64,000 bases of DNA from DASXZH01 sp963829965 (GTDB lineage Bacteria > Armatimonadota > Fimbriimonadia > Fimbriimonadales > Fimbriimonadaceae), in contig CAWHLK010000022.1 in assembly GCA_963829965.1 (NCBI GenBank), positions 124,001-188,000 of the forward strand, read 5' to 3'. Both the position numbers and the translations under genes were made by a program. This document shows positions 27,205-36,163 of the stretch, piece after piece. The first letter of the stretch is position 1, and every line of letters starts with the position of its first letter. Below the pieces are notes generated by a model that saw only the letters and a program-made list of their open reading frames with translations, was not told the origin of the DNA and made no database searches.

Positions 27205-28072
27205 GGCCTTTCCCCGCCCATTATGCTGAAGCTCCAAAACAGTCTCTGAGCAAGCTTGTCAAGAAAATCGTGCGGGTCCACACACATGAGCCGGGTAACC
27301 CGCTCGGAACGCGTGATCTCAACGAGGTCGCCACTGAGGACGTGGAGGCGTTTTTGGCCGTCGGCAGATAAAATGGCGTCTCCCTCCGATTGCACGGTGA
27401 GACGTATCACCGAATCCGGCCTTAACACGAGCGGCCTTGCGCTGAGTGTATGGGCGCCATGGCAGTTAAGATGAGGGCCTGAACACCCGGATCGAGAATG
27501 GGACCGCCGGTCGAAAGGTTGTAAGCGGTGGACCCGGTTGGGGTTGACACCAGGATGCCGTCCGCCGGATAACTCGTGAGATGGCGGCCGTCCACTTCAA
27601 TGCTGAAGACAAGCATCCTTGTTGAGACTGATCTCTGGAGGGCCATATCGTTCAGCAGATGGAGGCTGGTGACCGGTTGATTCGCTCTCATGAGGTCTGC
27701 CCGGATCATCATTCGTTCCTCATAGCACGCGGTGCCATCAATGAACTCGCTGAGGCACGAGCCAACTTCATGGGGTTCGCACTGGGTTACAAACCCGAAC
27801 CGGCCGTAATACACACCGAGAATGGGCGTGCCAAACTCCGAGCAAAACTCGGCCGCCCGGATCAACGTGCCGTCGCCGCCAAAGCAGACCATCAGGTCTG
27901 CTTTGCCTAACTCCGGCAAGCCCAGCGCGGGTACGTGCAGCACTTCCGCAGACTCGGAATCGGCTGCCAATACAACGTTCCTGGCAGCCAGCCACTTGAT
28001 AGCGGCAAGTGCGCCGGTGACGGCGTCCGCGCGCTGGGAGTTTACGAAGAGGTGGAATTTCCACCAAGCCAT
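27201..28072 (-). CDS. nadK: NAD kinase, one frameshift
   Basis: About 290 residues. The N-terminal half has MVCFGGDGTLIRAAE, the diphosphate-binding GGDGT motif, and NDMALQRSVSTRML; further on, PTGSTAYNLSTGGPILDP is the second family signature. A missing C near 27455 (CCCC read as CCC) ends the frame in MAPIHSAQ, and the other frame continues HTLSARPLVLRPDSVIRL. The enzyme phosphorylates NAD to NADP and is essential in most bacteria, which argues for a sequencing error. It starts right after the TPR gene stop and overlaps the ABC ATPase start (ATGA). Confidence 0.93.
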
Positions 28073-28074
28073 TA

Positions 28075-29569
28075 TTATCCCGCCGCTTTCATTCTTTCCA
28101 GATTTGATTGGGCTTCTTTATTCTTGGGGTCGATTTGGATTGCCTTTTGGAGCAGCTTGATCGCCTCGGGTCTTTGGTTGAGACGCTCCAAAGTGATTGC
28201 CAAGTTGTTATAGGCGGGAACGAAGGTCGGAGCAGCCTGAATTGCGCCACGGAAGTGGGTAGCTGCCGCATCCAGCTGGTTTTGTTTGAGATCGTATAGG
28301 CCCAAGCCGTTCATGGCGTCCGGATTTCCGCGATCCGTGGTGAGCACGGCCGCATAGTCGGAACGGGCGCCATCGAAGTTACCGGTGATCCATTCCGCAT
28401 TGGCCAACGAAATACGAACACTCGTCTTTCCCGGGTCGGTGCTGAGCATCGTCCGCCAAATCTGAATGGCCTCAGCGTACTCTCCGAGCTTAACGTCCGC
28501 CGCGGACAAGTTCATGAGAGTCTCCCGGCTATTGGGATTGAGTCCCCTTAAATGGTCGAACGTAGAGCGGGCATCCTCATACTTGCCTTTCTGATACTGA
28601 AGCAGGCCAAGATTGTTCAGGGTGTCTACGTCACTCGGATTGAGCTGGGCAGCGTGCTGGTACGCCTCGATCGCGCCGTCCGTGTCGCCTTTTTGCGCAC
28701 GTAAGACGCCCAGGTTGTACCAAAGCGTGGCATTGTCCGGAATTGAAGCTTTCAGGGACTCATAAAGGTTCAGTGCCTCGGTTCGGCGCCCAAGCCGTGA
28801 ATAGGCGTCCCCGAGCGCGAGTGCGACTCCCGAGTCTTTCGGGTCCAGTTGATAAGCGCGAACCAGGATAGGAATCGCGGCCTCGGGCTTGCGGGCTCGC
28901 AAAAGACCGAGGCCGGCGTTTCTCGCGAACGTGTGATTGTCCGGCTTCAAGTTCGAAGCCTTCTCAAAATAAGGTGCAGCCTGATCGTAGTTGCGGCTGC
29001 TGTCGTAGGCGACGCCCAAATTGTTATAAAGATAGGGATCGTCCGGCTTTATCGCGACCGCGCTGTTGTAGGCGGAAATTGCCCTGGGGGTAGTTCTTTT
29101 CGTGGAGGTAAATGTTGCCGATGTTGTACCACGCCTCAAACATCTTGGGACGCAGGTCGGTCACGAGCTTGTACTCGCCAAGCGCTTTGTCTTCCTGGCC
29201 GGTCTTGAGATAGGCGTTGCCTAAGTTGACAAGGACTTCGAGGTCTTTAGGTCGGTCGGCAGCCGCTGCGGTCAGCAACGGCACCGCATCCGCTGCTCGA
29301 TCCTGGTTGACGTAAAGAAATCCAAGCCAAGAAAGAACGTCCGGATCGTGGGGGTGGGCTTGGTAGAGATCTTCAAAGGCTTTGGTTGCACCGGCAACAT
29401 TCCCGCCCTTGTACAAGTTCGCCGCGTCCACTACGCGCTGCGCCGTCTCCCGGCCGTCGTCCTGGGCGAAAGCGCCCAACGCCAATGAACAAACTGCTAT
29501 AACGGAAATCCACTTCATGAATACCTGGCCCTCTTCCCTTAGTAGACGCGAAACACGTTCCTGAAACAC
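28075..29569 (-). CDS. Secreted TPR-repeat protein, one frameshift
   Basis: About 498 residues from GTG 29569, chosen because AAGGAGG stands six bases upstream; ATG 29518 (MKWISVIAVCSLALGAFA) is an alternative inside the signal peptide. The mature protein is a long series of tetratricopeptide repeats (for example VLVNLGNAYLKTGQEDKALG and TLNNLGLLQYQKGKYEDARS). An extra C in a C run near 29083 shifts the frame between KNYP and RAISAYNSAVAIKP. It is probably a periplasmic scaffold. It lies between purL and nadK on one strand. Confidence 0.8.
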
Positions 29570-29575
29570 CGAGTT

Positions 29576-29582
29576 CCTCCTT
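29576..29582 (-). promoter_or_regulatory. Strong ribosome-binding site AAGGAGG that fixes a GTG start
   Basis: AAGGAGG six bases before GTG 29569. It is 58 bases from the next in-frame ATG (29518) and so supports the GTG as start of the TPR protein. Confidence 0.6.
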
Positions 29583-29613
29583 AAATGGTAGCTCCATTGG
29601 GGCCCCAATTTTC

Positions 29614-31917
29614 CTAGTCTGCCTGCTCCCTCATAATCTTCGGGATCGCACCCTCGTAAGCTGACTTCAACGCGGCCACATCCAGTTCGACACATCCTTT
29701 TGCCTTCGTTAAAGAGCGTTCGGCCCGACCGGCATGAATCGTGAGCCCAACCTTGCCTCCACCACCAAACTCCCCCAAAGCGAGACAGGCAATCGAATCC
29801 GGCGCGAACTCCACCAAAACATGAAGCGACCTTTCATCGGGAACGGCGACAAGCACCCGACCAGGAACTTCACCAAAAAGATTAGCATCCGTTCGGTCGC
29901 TAAAAGTAGACGACGGAAGAAGAATTTCGATTGGACGGCCAGAAATAATCGCCAGTTCGGCGGCCCCGAAGGCAAGGCCGCCTTCGCTGAGGTCGTGAGC
30001 GCCAATAATCAGGCCTTTCTCGACCATCTCCACGAGAAACCAGCACAAGTCTTTCTCACCGGCCATATTTGGAGCAACCGGCCTTCCATTTTCGATGCCG
30101 CAAATGTCGGCCAGATACTCCGATGCACCCAGGCCGTGCTGAGTCACCTTGACGTCCTTTACCGAAAGAAGCGCCAACAAACCGCTCTCGGCTTTCGGGG
30201 CAATGCCCACCCGCCGTTCAGCGTCGCTCAGCACCCCGAGCATTCCTACGAGCGGAGTCGGCAGCACCTCGCCGAGTTCGCTCTCGTTGTAGAAACTTAC
30301 GTTGCCGCTGATGACAGGCGTCTCCATGATTTCGGCGGCTTCCGCTAGGCCACGAACCGCCTCTTTGAACTGCCAGTAAACGTGGGGCCGTTGCGGGTTG
30401 CCGAAATTCAGGCCGTCCGTTATGGCCACCGGCTTTGCGCCGGTGCAAGCCACATTGCGCGCGGCCTCGGCTACTGCGAGCTGCGCGCCGACAAAAGGAT
30501 CGAAATAGACATGCCGCCCGTTGCCATCCACTTTAAGGGCGATTCCGTGTTTGGTTCCTCGCGGCCAAATCACCGCCGCGTCACCTTCCCCACAGGTGAG
30601 GATCGTTTGGGTCTGGACGAGCTGATCGTATTGCTCGAAAACCCACCGCTTTGAGGTGAGATTTGGTGAAGCAAGCAGCTTGAGAAGCGCGGCGTCCGCA
30701 TCGACGACATCCGGAAGGGCGTCAACGTCGAAACTCCTTGCTGCCTTGAAATACTCCGGGACCTCGGCATCCAGCGAGTAGGTTGGGCAATGATCGGTGA
30801 GCAGCCGGGCATCCACATGGGCCTCTTGATTGCCGTGCCGCACCACCACCGTGTCCGTACCTTCGCTCACAGTGCCGATGACTTCAGCCTTGAGACCCCA
30901 CTTGTGGAAGATGTCGATAACTTCGTGCTCTCTTCCTTTATGGGACACAGCGAGCATTCTTTCCTGGCTCTCGCTCAGCATGAGTTCGTAGGCACTCATG
31001 TCGGATTCTCGCATAGGGACTTTGTCGAGATCGATTTCGACCCCCACTTCGCCCTTGCTTGCCATTTCGATGGTGCTGCAGGTGAGGCCGGCCGCGCCCA
31101 TATCCTGAATCGCCACGATGGCGCCGGTTTGGAGAGCCTCCAGCGTTGCCTCGATCAAGAGCTTTTCGGCAAAGGGGTCGCCGATTTGGACGTTCGGCCG
31201 CTTGGCGTCGTTGTTTTCGTCCAGCGCGTCGCTGGCGAAAGTTGCGCCATGGATACCATCCTTGCCAGTAGAAGAGCCCAAGTAAAGCACCGGATTGCCT
31301 GGACCGGAGGCTTCGGCGGTTGTAATGCTATCCAGGGGCAAGATGCCCACGCACATGGCGTTTACCAGCGGGTTGCCGCTATAGCGTTTATGAAAAGCCA
31401 CTTCGCCGGCAACCGTGGGCACGCCCACGCAGTTGCCGTAGCCGGCAATGCCGGCGACCACATGCTCAAAAAGATACCGATTGCGTTGAACGGTTTCCGG
31501 GCTCTCTTCCCCGTCCCTTATTGTTCCAAACCGGAGGGAGTTCAGCGAGGCGATAGGCCTCGCGCCCATCGTTAAAATGTCTCTAATAATTCCGCCAACG
31601 CCGGTTGCCGCGCCCTGATACGGCTCAACGGCGGAAGGGTGGTTATGGGACTCGATCTTCATGGTGATGCCGAGCCCGTCGCCGATATCCACGACTCCCG
31701 CGTTCTCGAACCCCTTCCCCTCCAACGCCTCTTTATATCGTTTGAAAAAGGCAAGCACAGGCCTGGAGTATTTGTAACCGCAATGCTCGCTCCACATCAC
31801 GGCGAACATGCCCAGTTCGGTGAGCGATGGCTCGCGGTTGAGGAGGGAGAGGATTTTCTCGTATTCCTGATCGTTCAGCCCCATCGAACGATAGGTTTCA
31901 GAGGTGTTGGTTGGCAC
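29614..31917 (-). CDS. purL: Phosphoribosylformylglycinamidine synthase subunit PurL
   Basis: 767 residues from GTG 31917, the length of the small PurL that works with separate PurQ and PurS. Motifs include MWSEHCGYKYSRPVL, KIESHNHPSAVEPYQGAATG (the metal and FGAR site) and IQDMGAAGLTCSTIEMASKG. The frame is intact. It converts FGAR, glutamine and ATP to FGAM in purine synthesis. purQ and purS are not adjacent. The start lies seven bases after a CATAAT box, so the mRNA may begin at the GTG itself. Confidence 0.96.
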   Translation of the reverse strand: MPTNTSETYRSMGLNDQEYEKILSLLNREPSLTELGMFAVMWSEHCGYKYSRPVLAFFKRYKEALEGKGFENAGVVDIGDGLGITMKIESHNHPSAVEPYQGAATGVGGIIRDILTMGARPIASLNSLRFGTIRDGEESPETVQRNRYLFEHVVAGIAGYGNCVGVPTVAGEVAFHKRYSGNPLVNAMCVGILPLDSITTAEASGPGNPVLYLGSSTGKDGIHGATFASDALDENNDAKRPNVQIGDPFAEKLLIEATLEALQTGAIVAIQDMGAAGLTCSTIEMASKGEVGVEIDLDKVPMRESDMSAYELMLSESQERMLAVSHKGREHEVIDIFHKWGLKAEVIGTVSEGTDTVVVRHGNQEAHVDARLLTDHCPTYSLDAEVPEYFKAARSFDVDALPDVVDADAALLKLLASPNLTSKRWVFEQYDQLVQTQTILTCGEGDAAVIWPRGTKHGIALKVDGNGRHVYFDPFVGAQLAVAEAARNVACTGAKPVAITDGLNFGNPQRPHVYWQFKEAVRGLAEAAEIMETPVISGNVSFYNESELGEVLPTPLVGMLGVLSDAERRVGIAPKAESGLLALLSVKDVKVTQHGLGASEYLADICGIENGRPVAPNMAGEKDLCWFLVEMVEKGLIIGAHDLSEGGLAFGAAELAIISGRPIEILLPSSTFSDRTDANLFGEVPGRVLVAVPDERSLHVLVEFAPDSIACLALGEFGGGGKVGLTIHAGRAERSLTKAKGCVELDVAALKSAYEGAIPKIMREQAD

Positions 31918-31923
31918 CTTTCG

Positions 31924-31929
31924 ATTATG
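31924..31929 (-). promoter_or_regulatory. -10 box CATAAT of probable leaderless purL promoter
   Basis: CATAAT, six bases (CGAAAG), then GTG 31917. No ribosome-binding site is possible in this space. Confidence 0.55.
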
Positions 31930-31996
31930 CGTTAAGATCGCGTCGGCGCAACCTATCCGGCTGCTGACTCGTACTTCAAAACGCCGGGAACTAGAA

Positions 31997-32398
31997 ATGG
32001 TCGCAGTTGCTCTTATCTTAGGCCTGGTGGTCGTGGCTGTTCTTATAAGCCTTTATCGCAACCTTGCGAACCTGCGTAGACAGCTTGTGGCCGCTCGAGC
32101 ACAAATCGACGCCCAAATGGCCGTCCGCAACGAGTTGCGCGCCTCTCTGCAGGCGGAGTTGAAATCTCGCTCCCGTCCTGGTTCTCCGGCGATAGTTGGG
32201 GTTGATGCCAACGCCCGCTTGCTTGATCTTAGGGCCGCGGAGAAGAAGATCGAGTTCGCGACGGAGTACTACAACCAGGTGGCAGCAGCCTATGCGGCCC
32301 GTTTGAGGGTTTTCCCCTATTCTTTTATTGCCCTTGGGCTGAGGTTTCCTGCTCACGAGAGGCTGGAGTTCACTATGGATCAGGAGATTCTGAGTTAA
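31997..32398 (+). CDS. LemA-like small membrane protein
   Basis: 133 residues from ATG 31997. One N-terminal membrane helix (ALILGLVVVAVLISLY) is followed by RNLANLRRQLVAARAQIDAQ with MAVRNEL, then EKKIEFATEYYNQVAAAYAA and FPYSFIALGLRF. This order matches LemA family proteins (helix, then xxVxxAWxxIDxQLxRR, then ENKIAFARQFYNxxV), but it is shorter than the usual 180-200 residues because the middle helices are reduced. Role unknown; relatives are envelope proteins. It is divergent from purL and 9 bases upstream of the NHL protein gene. Confidence 0.72.
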   Translation: MVAVALILGLVVVAVLISLYRNLANLRRQLVAARAQIDAQMAVRNELRASLQAELKSRSRPGSPAIVGVDANARLLDLRAAEKKIEFATEYYNQVAAAYAARLRVFPYSFIALGLRFPAHERLEFTMDQEILS

Positions 32399-32401
32399 AC
32401 T
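32396..32401 (+). promoter_or_regulatory. -10 box TAAACT of probable leaderless promoter
   Basis: TAAACT, six bases (GCTTTT), then ATG 32408. It overlaps the stop codon of the LemA-like gene. Confidence 0.45.
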
Positions 32402-32407
32402 GCTTTT

Positions 32408-33442
32408 ATGAGCGGAACAAAGACGACCCGCAGGCATTTTATTGCCTCCACAGTGGCGGCTGGCGCTTGGCTTGCCGTTCCCGGCCCCCTCAGAGCACAA
32501 ATGACAAAGACACGCCCCATCATCGGAACCGGCGAACACACCTACGAGTGCATTCATGACTGGCTGGTGCCTCCCTCCAACATCGTTTGGGGCGACACGC
32601 ATGGCCTCGCGGTTGACCGACATGGGCATCTCTACGTTGCCCACACGGTAAACCCGTCCAGCGCGAGCTCAGACGCCATTCTAGAATACGATCCGAACGG
32701 CAAGTTTGTGCGCTCCTGGGGCGCCCAGTTCCGTGGCGGCGCCCATGGCTTGGACCTTCGAAAAGAAAACAACGAGGAGTTTCTCTACCACTGCGACATC
32801 GCCCACCGAAAGATAACAAAGACGACCCTGACCGGCGAGGTGGTTTGGCAGAAGGGCGTGCCCACCGAGTCCGGCGTTTACCCGAGCGAGGACAAGTGGT
32901 GCCCCACAAACATCGCATTTCACCCGGAAGGCGACATTTACGTAGGCGATGGCTACGGCAGCAGTTACATTCACCGATACACGTCCGAAGGCGATTACAA
33001 GGGCATCGTCGTGAGACCGGGGAAAGGCAAAGGATTCGTTAGCACGCCCCACGGGCTCTGGGTCGATACTCGAAGCAAGACCCCCAAACTGGTTGTCGCC
33101 GATCGCGGAAATAACCGATTGCAGGAATTCACTCTGGAAGGCCAACCGATCAGCATTATCAAGGACAACATGCGGCAGCCCTGCCACATCCACTACAACC
33201 ACGGACTGGCCCTAGTGCCTGATCTGGACAGCGTGGTCACGATTTTGGGTCCCGACAATCGGATGGTAGCAATGCTTGGAGACGGAATTGCGAACGGGGA
33301 GATGAGAGATGTCCCCCGGGAGAAGTTCATTCCCGGCAAGTTCGTTCACCCCCATGCGGCGATTTGGATGAACAAGAAGGACATTCTGGTTGTGGAATGG
33401 GTGCCGATTGGACGCGTGACCAAACTGCGCCGAGTCTCCTAG
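32408..33442 (+). CDS. Tat-exported NHL-repeat beta-propeller protein
   Basis: 344 residues. The N-terminus TTRRHFIASTVAAGAWLAVP is a twin-arginine signal. The mature part shows NHL-type blades such as THGLAVDRHGHLYVAHTV, NIAFHPEGDIYVGDGYG and LVVADRGNNRLQEFTLEGQP. Relatives are annotated as peptidylglycine-amidating-like or 6-bladed propeller proteins and often sit beside sugar oxidoreductases. Tat export suggests a bound cofactor or early folding. The Gfo/Idh/MocA gene starts one base after its stop, so they form an operon. Confidence 0.82.
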   Translation: MSGTKTTRRHFIASTVAAGAWLAVPGPLRAQMTKTRPIIGTGEHTYECIHDWLVPPSNIVWGDTHGLAVDRHGHLYVAHTVNPSSASSDAILEYDPNGKFVRSWGAQFRGGAHGLDLRKENNEEFLYHCDIAHRKITKTTLTGEVVWQKGVPTESGVYPSEDKWCPTNIAFHPEGDIYVGDGYGSSYIHRYTSEGDYKGIVVRPGKGKGFVSTPHGLWVDTRSKTPKLVVADRGNNRLQEFTLEGQPISIIKDNMRQPCHIHYNHGLALVPDLDSVVTILGPDNRMVAMLGDGIANGEMRDVPREKFIPGKFVHPHAAIWMNKKDILVVEWVPIGRVTKLRRVS

Positions 33443-33443
33443 C

Positions 33444-34454
33444 ATGCGGGCGGTTTTGGTCGGCTGCGGCGGTATGAGCAGAGTTTGGCTCGAAAACTCC
33501 GTTAAACTCGGCATCGAGATCGTGGGGCTGGTTGACATTGACCTTGCCAACGCCCGCAAGCGGGCGGAGGAACTTGCGATGGACGGAGTTCTGGTAACTA
33601 CGGACTTAGCCGATGCGCTAGAGATTATTAAGCCGGATGTGGTCTTTGACGTCGTCATCCCGAAAGCCCGCCATGAAGTTGTATCGATAAGCCTAGGCCG
33701 TGGCTGCCACGTTCTAAGCGAGAAACCGATGGCGGCAAGCATGGCAGAAGCACGGGATCTTATTCGACGAGCCAAGGAAGCGAACAGAATCCACGCGGTT
33801 GTCCAAAACCGTCGGTACATCCCTCAGGTCCGGCGCATCCGCAGACTCATAGAGTCTGGGGTTATAGGGAACGCGACCAGCATCCACTGCGACTTCTTTC
33901 TCGGTCCCCACTTTGGCGGGTTTCGCGAAACCATGGACCATGTGCTCCTGCTGGATATGGCCATTCACACGTTTGACTGCGCCCGGTATTTTGCTGGCGT
34001 GGACGCCAAAGCCGTGTACTGTAAAGAGTGGAACCCACCCAACTCCTGGTTCAGGTATGGCGCAAGCGCGACCGCCATCTTTGAAATGGAAGGAGGCGCG
34101 GTTTTCAACTACCGGGGTAGTTGGTGCGCGGAAGGCCTGATGACAAGCTGGGAAAGCTCATGGCGCATCGTTTGCGAACGAGGGACATTATCCTGGGATG
34201 GGTTTGAGGACATTCGCGCCGAAGTGGCAACCGCGGACGGGTTTTTCTCCAAACTGGAGGCGGTCGAGATACCACCCCTATCGCCAAACGACCGCGTGGA
34301 CGGCCACCTTGGCGTGATGCAGGATTTCGTGGATGCGGTCAACGGCGGAAAGACGCCGGAGACGGTGGGTTACGAGAACATCAAGAGTTTGGCGATGGTG
34401 TTTGGGGCGATTGAGAGTGCGAATAAGGGCGAACGAGTTAGTGTTAGGCCTTGA
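33444..34454 (+). CDS. Gfo/Idh/MocA family oxidoreductase
   Basis: 336 residues. The Rossmann motif VLVGCGGMSRVW is at the N-terminus, and the catalytic EKP is in HVLSEKPMAAS. The C-terminal domain has DMAIHTFDCARYFAG with the active-site D and H. It is an NAD(P)-dependent sugar or inositol dehydrogenase. The substrate is unknown. Context (NHL partner upstream, sugar importer and rhamnosidase downstream) suggests carbohydrate breakdown. Confidence 0.88.
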   Translation: MRAVLVGCGGMSRVWLENSVKLGIEIVGLVDIDLANARKRAEELAMDGVLVTTDLADALEIIKPDVVFDVVIPKARHEVVSISLGRGCHVLSEKPMAASMAEARDLIRRAKEANRIHAVVQNRRYIPQVRRIRRLIESGVIGNATSIHCDFFLGPHFGGFRETMDHVLLLDMAIHTFDCARYFAGVDAKAVYCKEWNPPNSWFRYGASATAIFEMEGGAVFNYRGSWCAEGLMTSWESSWRIVCERGTLSWDGFEDIRAEVATADGFFSKLEAVEIPPLSPNDRVDGHLGVMQDFVDAVNGGKTPETVGYENIKSLAMVFGAIESANKGERVSVRP

Positions 34455-34484
34455 GTTTTCAGTATCGAGCGCGAGATCGAAGTC

Positions 34485-34778
34485 CTATTTCTCGAAATCC
34501 TCTCCATTCGACGGCGCCAAGGGAAACCTCTTCTGCAGGTAGCTCATGAACTGATCCGCGATCACAAGAATCACGCCGAGACTCACAACCACGAGACTGG
34601 CCGTCCAAATCATCTGCTGTTTGGTCCCCACGTCCGGGGCGTCCATGATCCCAGAGGCCGCGCGAGGTCTCACCATTAATGACGGACCTCCCATTGTCGT
34701 TTCCGTCGGGTGTAGTGTCAACGCATAGGCAGCCGCGACGATACCAATAAAAGCTAAAACGTATCCGATTTTGCCCAT
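34485..34778 (-). CDS. Small two-helix membrane protein, copy 1
   Basis: 97 residues: helix 1 GYVLAFIGIVAAAYALTL, a variable loop, then helix 2 MIWTASLVVVSLGVILVIAD and the conserved tail QFMSYLQKRFPLAPS. It is a tandem paralog of the gene at 34816-35106. A TAGAAT box six bases before the ATG is kept in both copies. Function unknown. Confidence 0.75.
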   Translation of the reverse strand: MGKIGYVLAFIGIVAAAYALTLHPTETTMGGPSLMVRPRAASGIMDAPDVGTKQQMIWTASLVVVSLGVILVIADQFMSYLQKRFPLAPSNGEDFEK

Positions 34779-34784
34779 GATCCG

Positions 34785-34790
34785 ATTCTA
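34785..34790 (-). promoter_or_regulatory. -10 box TAGAAT of probable leaderless promoter (copy 1)
   Basis: TAGAAT, six bases (CGGATC), then ATG 34778. The same 15-base block is present before copy 2. Confidence 0.55.
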
Positions 34791-34815
34791 CAGGAAAGAA
34801 TGCAAAACGACAAAC

Positions 34816-35106
34816 CTACCTCTCGAATTCTTCCTCGATCGATGGCGCCAAGGGAAACCTCTTCTGCAGGTAGCTCATGAACTGATCCGCGATCACAAGA
34901 ATAACGCCAAGGCTAAAAGACACCAAGCTCGCTGTCCAAATCATCTGTCGATGGACCTCGTCTTGTTGTCCGCTCGCATAGCCCAAACCGTTGCGCATCA
35001 TGCCGACAACTTGTCCGTTGAGCATGGCTTGAAAAGGGTTCAGAGTAAGCGCATATACGCCCGCGACGACGCCTACAAAAGCCAATACGTACCCCACCTT
35101 CCCCAT
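34816..35106 (-). CDS. Small two-helix membrane protein, copy 2
   Basis: 96 residues: GYVLAFVGVVAGVYALTL, a loop rich in Gly and Met, then MIWTASLVSFSLGVILVIAD and the tail QFMSYLQKRFPLAPS. The tail-coding DNA is almost identical to copy 1 over about 60 bases (34843-34905 against 34514-34576), while the loop has diverged. That is a sign of duplication followed by loop divergence or gene conversion at the 3' end. Confidence 0.75.
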   Translation of the reverse strand: MGKVGYVLAFVGVVAGVYALTLNPFQAMLNGQVVGMMRNGLGYASGQQDEVHRQMIWTASLVSFSLGVILVIADQFMSYLQKRFPLAPSIEEEFER

Positions 35107-35112
35107 GATCCG

Positions 35113-35118
35113 ATTCTA
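35113..35118 (-). promoter_or_regulatory. -10 box TAGAAT of probable leaderless promoter (copy 2)
   Basis: TAGAAT, CGGATC, then ATG 35106. Confidence 0.55.
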
Positions 35119-35185
35119 CAAGAAACCACAATCCAGCAAGAGGGACAAGAGTTCACATTCCTGCCAACAATGATTCAAAACATAT

Positions 35186-36163
35186 CTAAGGCAGATTCAT
35201 ACCCCGTGCCGCGATCCACAGCTTGTACCAATCATCCCTATCCAACTTTATCGATGCGGCTTCCGCCGCTTCTTTGATGTGCGCGGGATTGTTCGATCCC
35301 ACCAGCGGAATGATCTTGGACGGATGATTGAGGAGCCATGCCAGCGCCAACTGGCCGGGCAGCGCGCCTCCGTATTTCGGGCCCAGCTCTTTTAGGGCAG
35401 TCACGGTCCGGGCAGCCGCCTCGTCGTCCTTCAACTCTTTTCGGCCAGTCAGCCTGCCCCAGGCCAGAGGGCTGTAAGCCAAGGGCGTGATCTGAAGCTC
35501 CAAGCATTGATCCAAGACCCCATCCCCGGCGTCCGCGCCTGCATACGTTCCGGTTGCCGTACCGCCCGCCGCGCCTTCGTAAATCGGATCCAGACGAAGT
35601 AAAGAAATCGAAATCTGATTCGAAACGATCGGCGCCTTCAGGTACTTCTTCAAAGCCAAGAGTTGATTGGGATAGTAGTTAGAAACGCCGATGTACTTGA
35701 CCAATCCTTCGGCGACAAGGCTGTCCAGAACCTCGGCGGTTTCCGCCGGATGGCTATGCGGATCCGGACGGTGAAGCTGATACATGTCGACATAATCGAT
35801 TCCCATCCGGTCCAGCGAGCCCCGGATGCTGGTGCGGATGTAGTCCGGCGCGTGGTTATAGCCGTTGCCGAGAATAATGCCGACCTTGGTGGCAATGAAT
35901 ATCTTTTCTCTGCTGCCGGGGAAGGCGCCCAGGCAGTCTTTGAAAATCGATTCGCACGCAGTGCGGCCGTAAATATCCGCGTGGTCGTAAAAGGTGATTC
36001 CCGCTTCCAGCGCCGCGCCGAAGGCGTCGATCGCGTGGCGAACATTCTCGGGGCCGACTTCGGCCGGGTTCCAAGTTTCTGCCAGCCCCATGCAGCCTAG
36101 GGCGATTCTGGAAACGGAAACATCCGTAGGGCCAAGGGTTTGTAAGGCTATTCGCGTGCTCAT
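35186..36163 (-). CDS. Aldo/keto reductase
   Basis: 325 residues with the catalytic tetrad D60, Y65, K93 and H131 (FYDHADIYG, ATKVG, YQLHRPD). SRIALGCMGLAETW and VSNYYPNQL are typical of the YdhF-like branch. It is an NADPH-dependent carbonyl reductase. Its ATG overlaps the stop of the sugar permease gene (ATGA), so it is the last gene of the importer operon. It may reduce an aldehyde from deoxysugar breakdown, such as lactaldehyde; that is inference from context. Confidence 0.88.
   Translation of the reverse strand: MSTRIALQTLGPTDVSVSRIALGCMGLAETWNPAEVGPENVRHAIDAFGAALEAGITFYDHADIYGRTACESIFKDCLGAFPGSREKIFIATKVGIILGNGYNHAPDYIRTSIRGSLDRMGIDYVDMYQLHRPDPHSHPAETAEVLDSLVAEGLVKYIGVSNYYPNQLLALKKYLKAPIVSNQISISLLRLDPIYEGAAGGTATGTYAGADAGDGVLDQCLELQITPLAYSPLAWGRLTGRKELKDDEAAARTVTALKELGPKYGGALPGQLALAWLLNHPSKIIPLVGSNNPAHIKEAAEAASIKLDRDDWYKLWIAARGMNLP

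Noticed and set aside
30790..31575. 261-codon forward ORF inside purL
   Set aside because: It lies entirely antisense to the conserved purL frame and has no family features.
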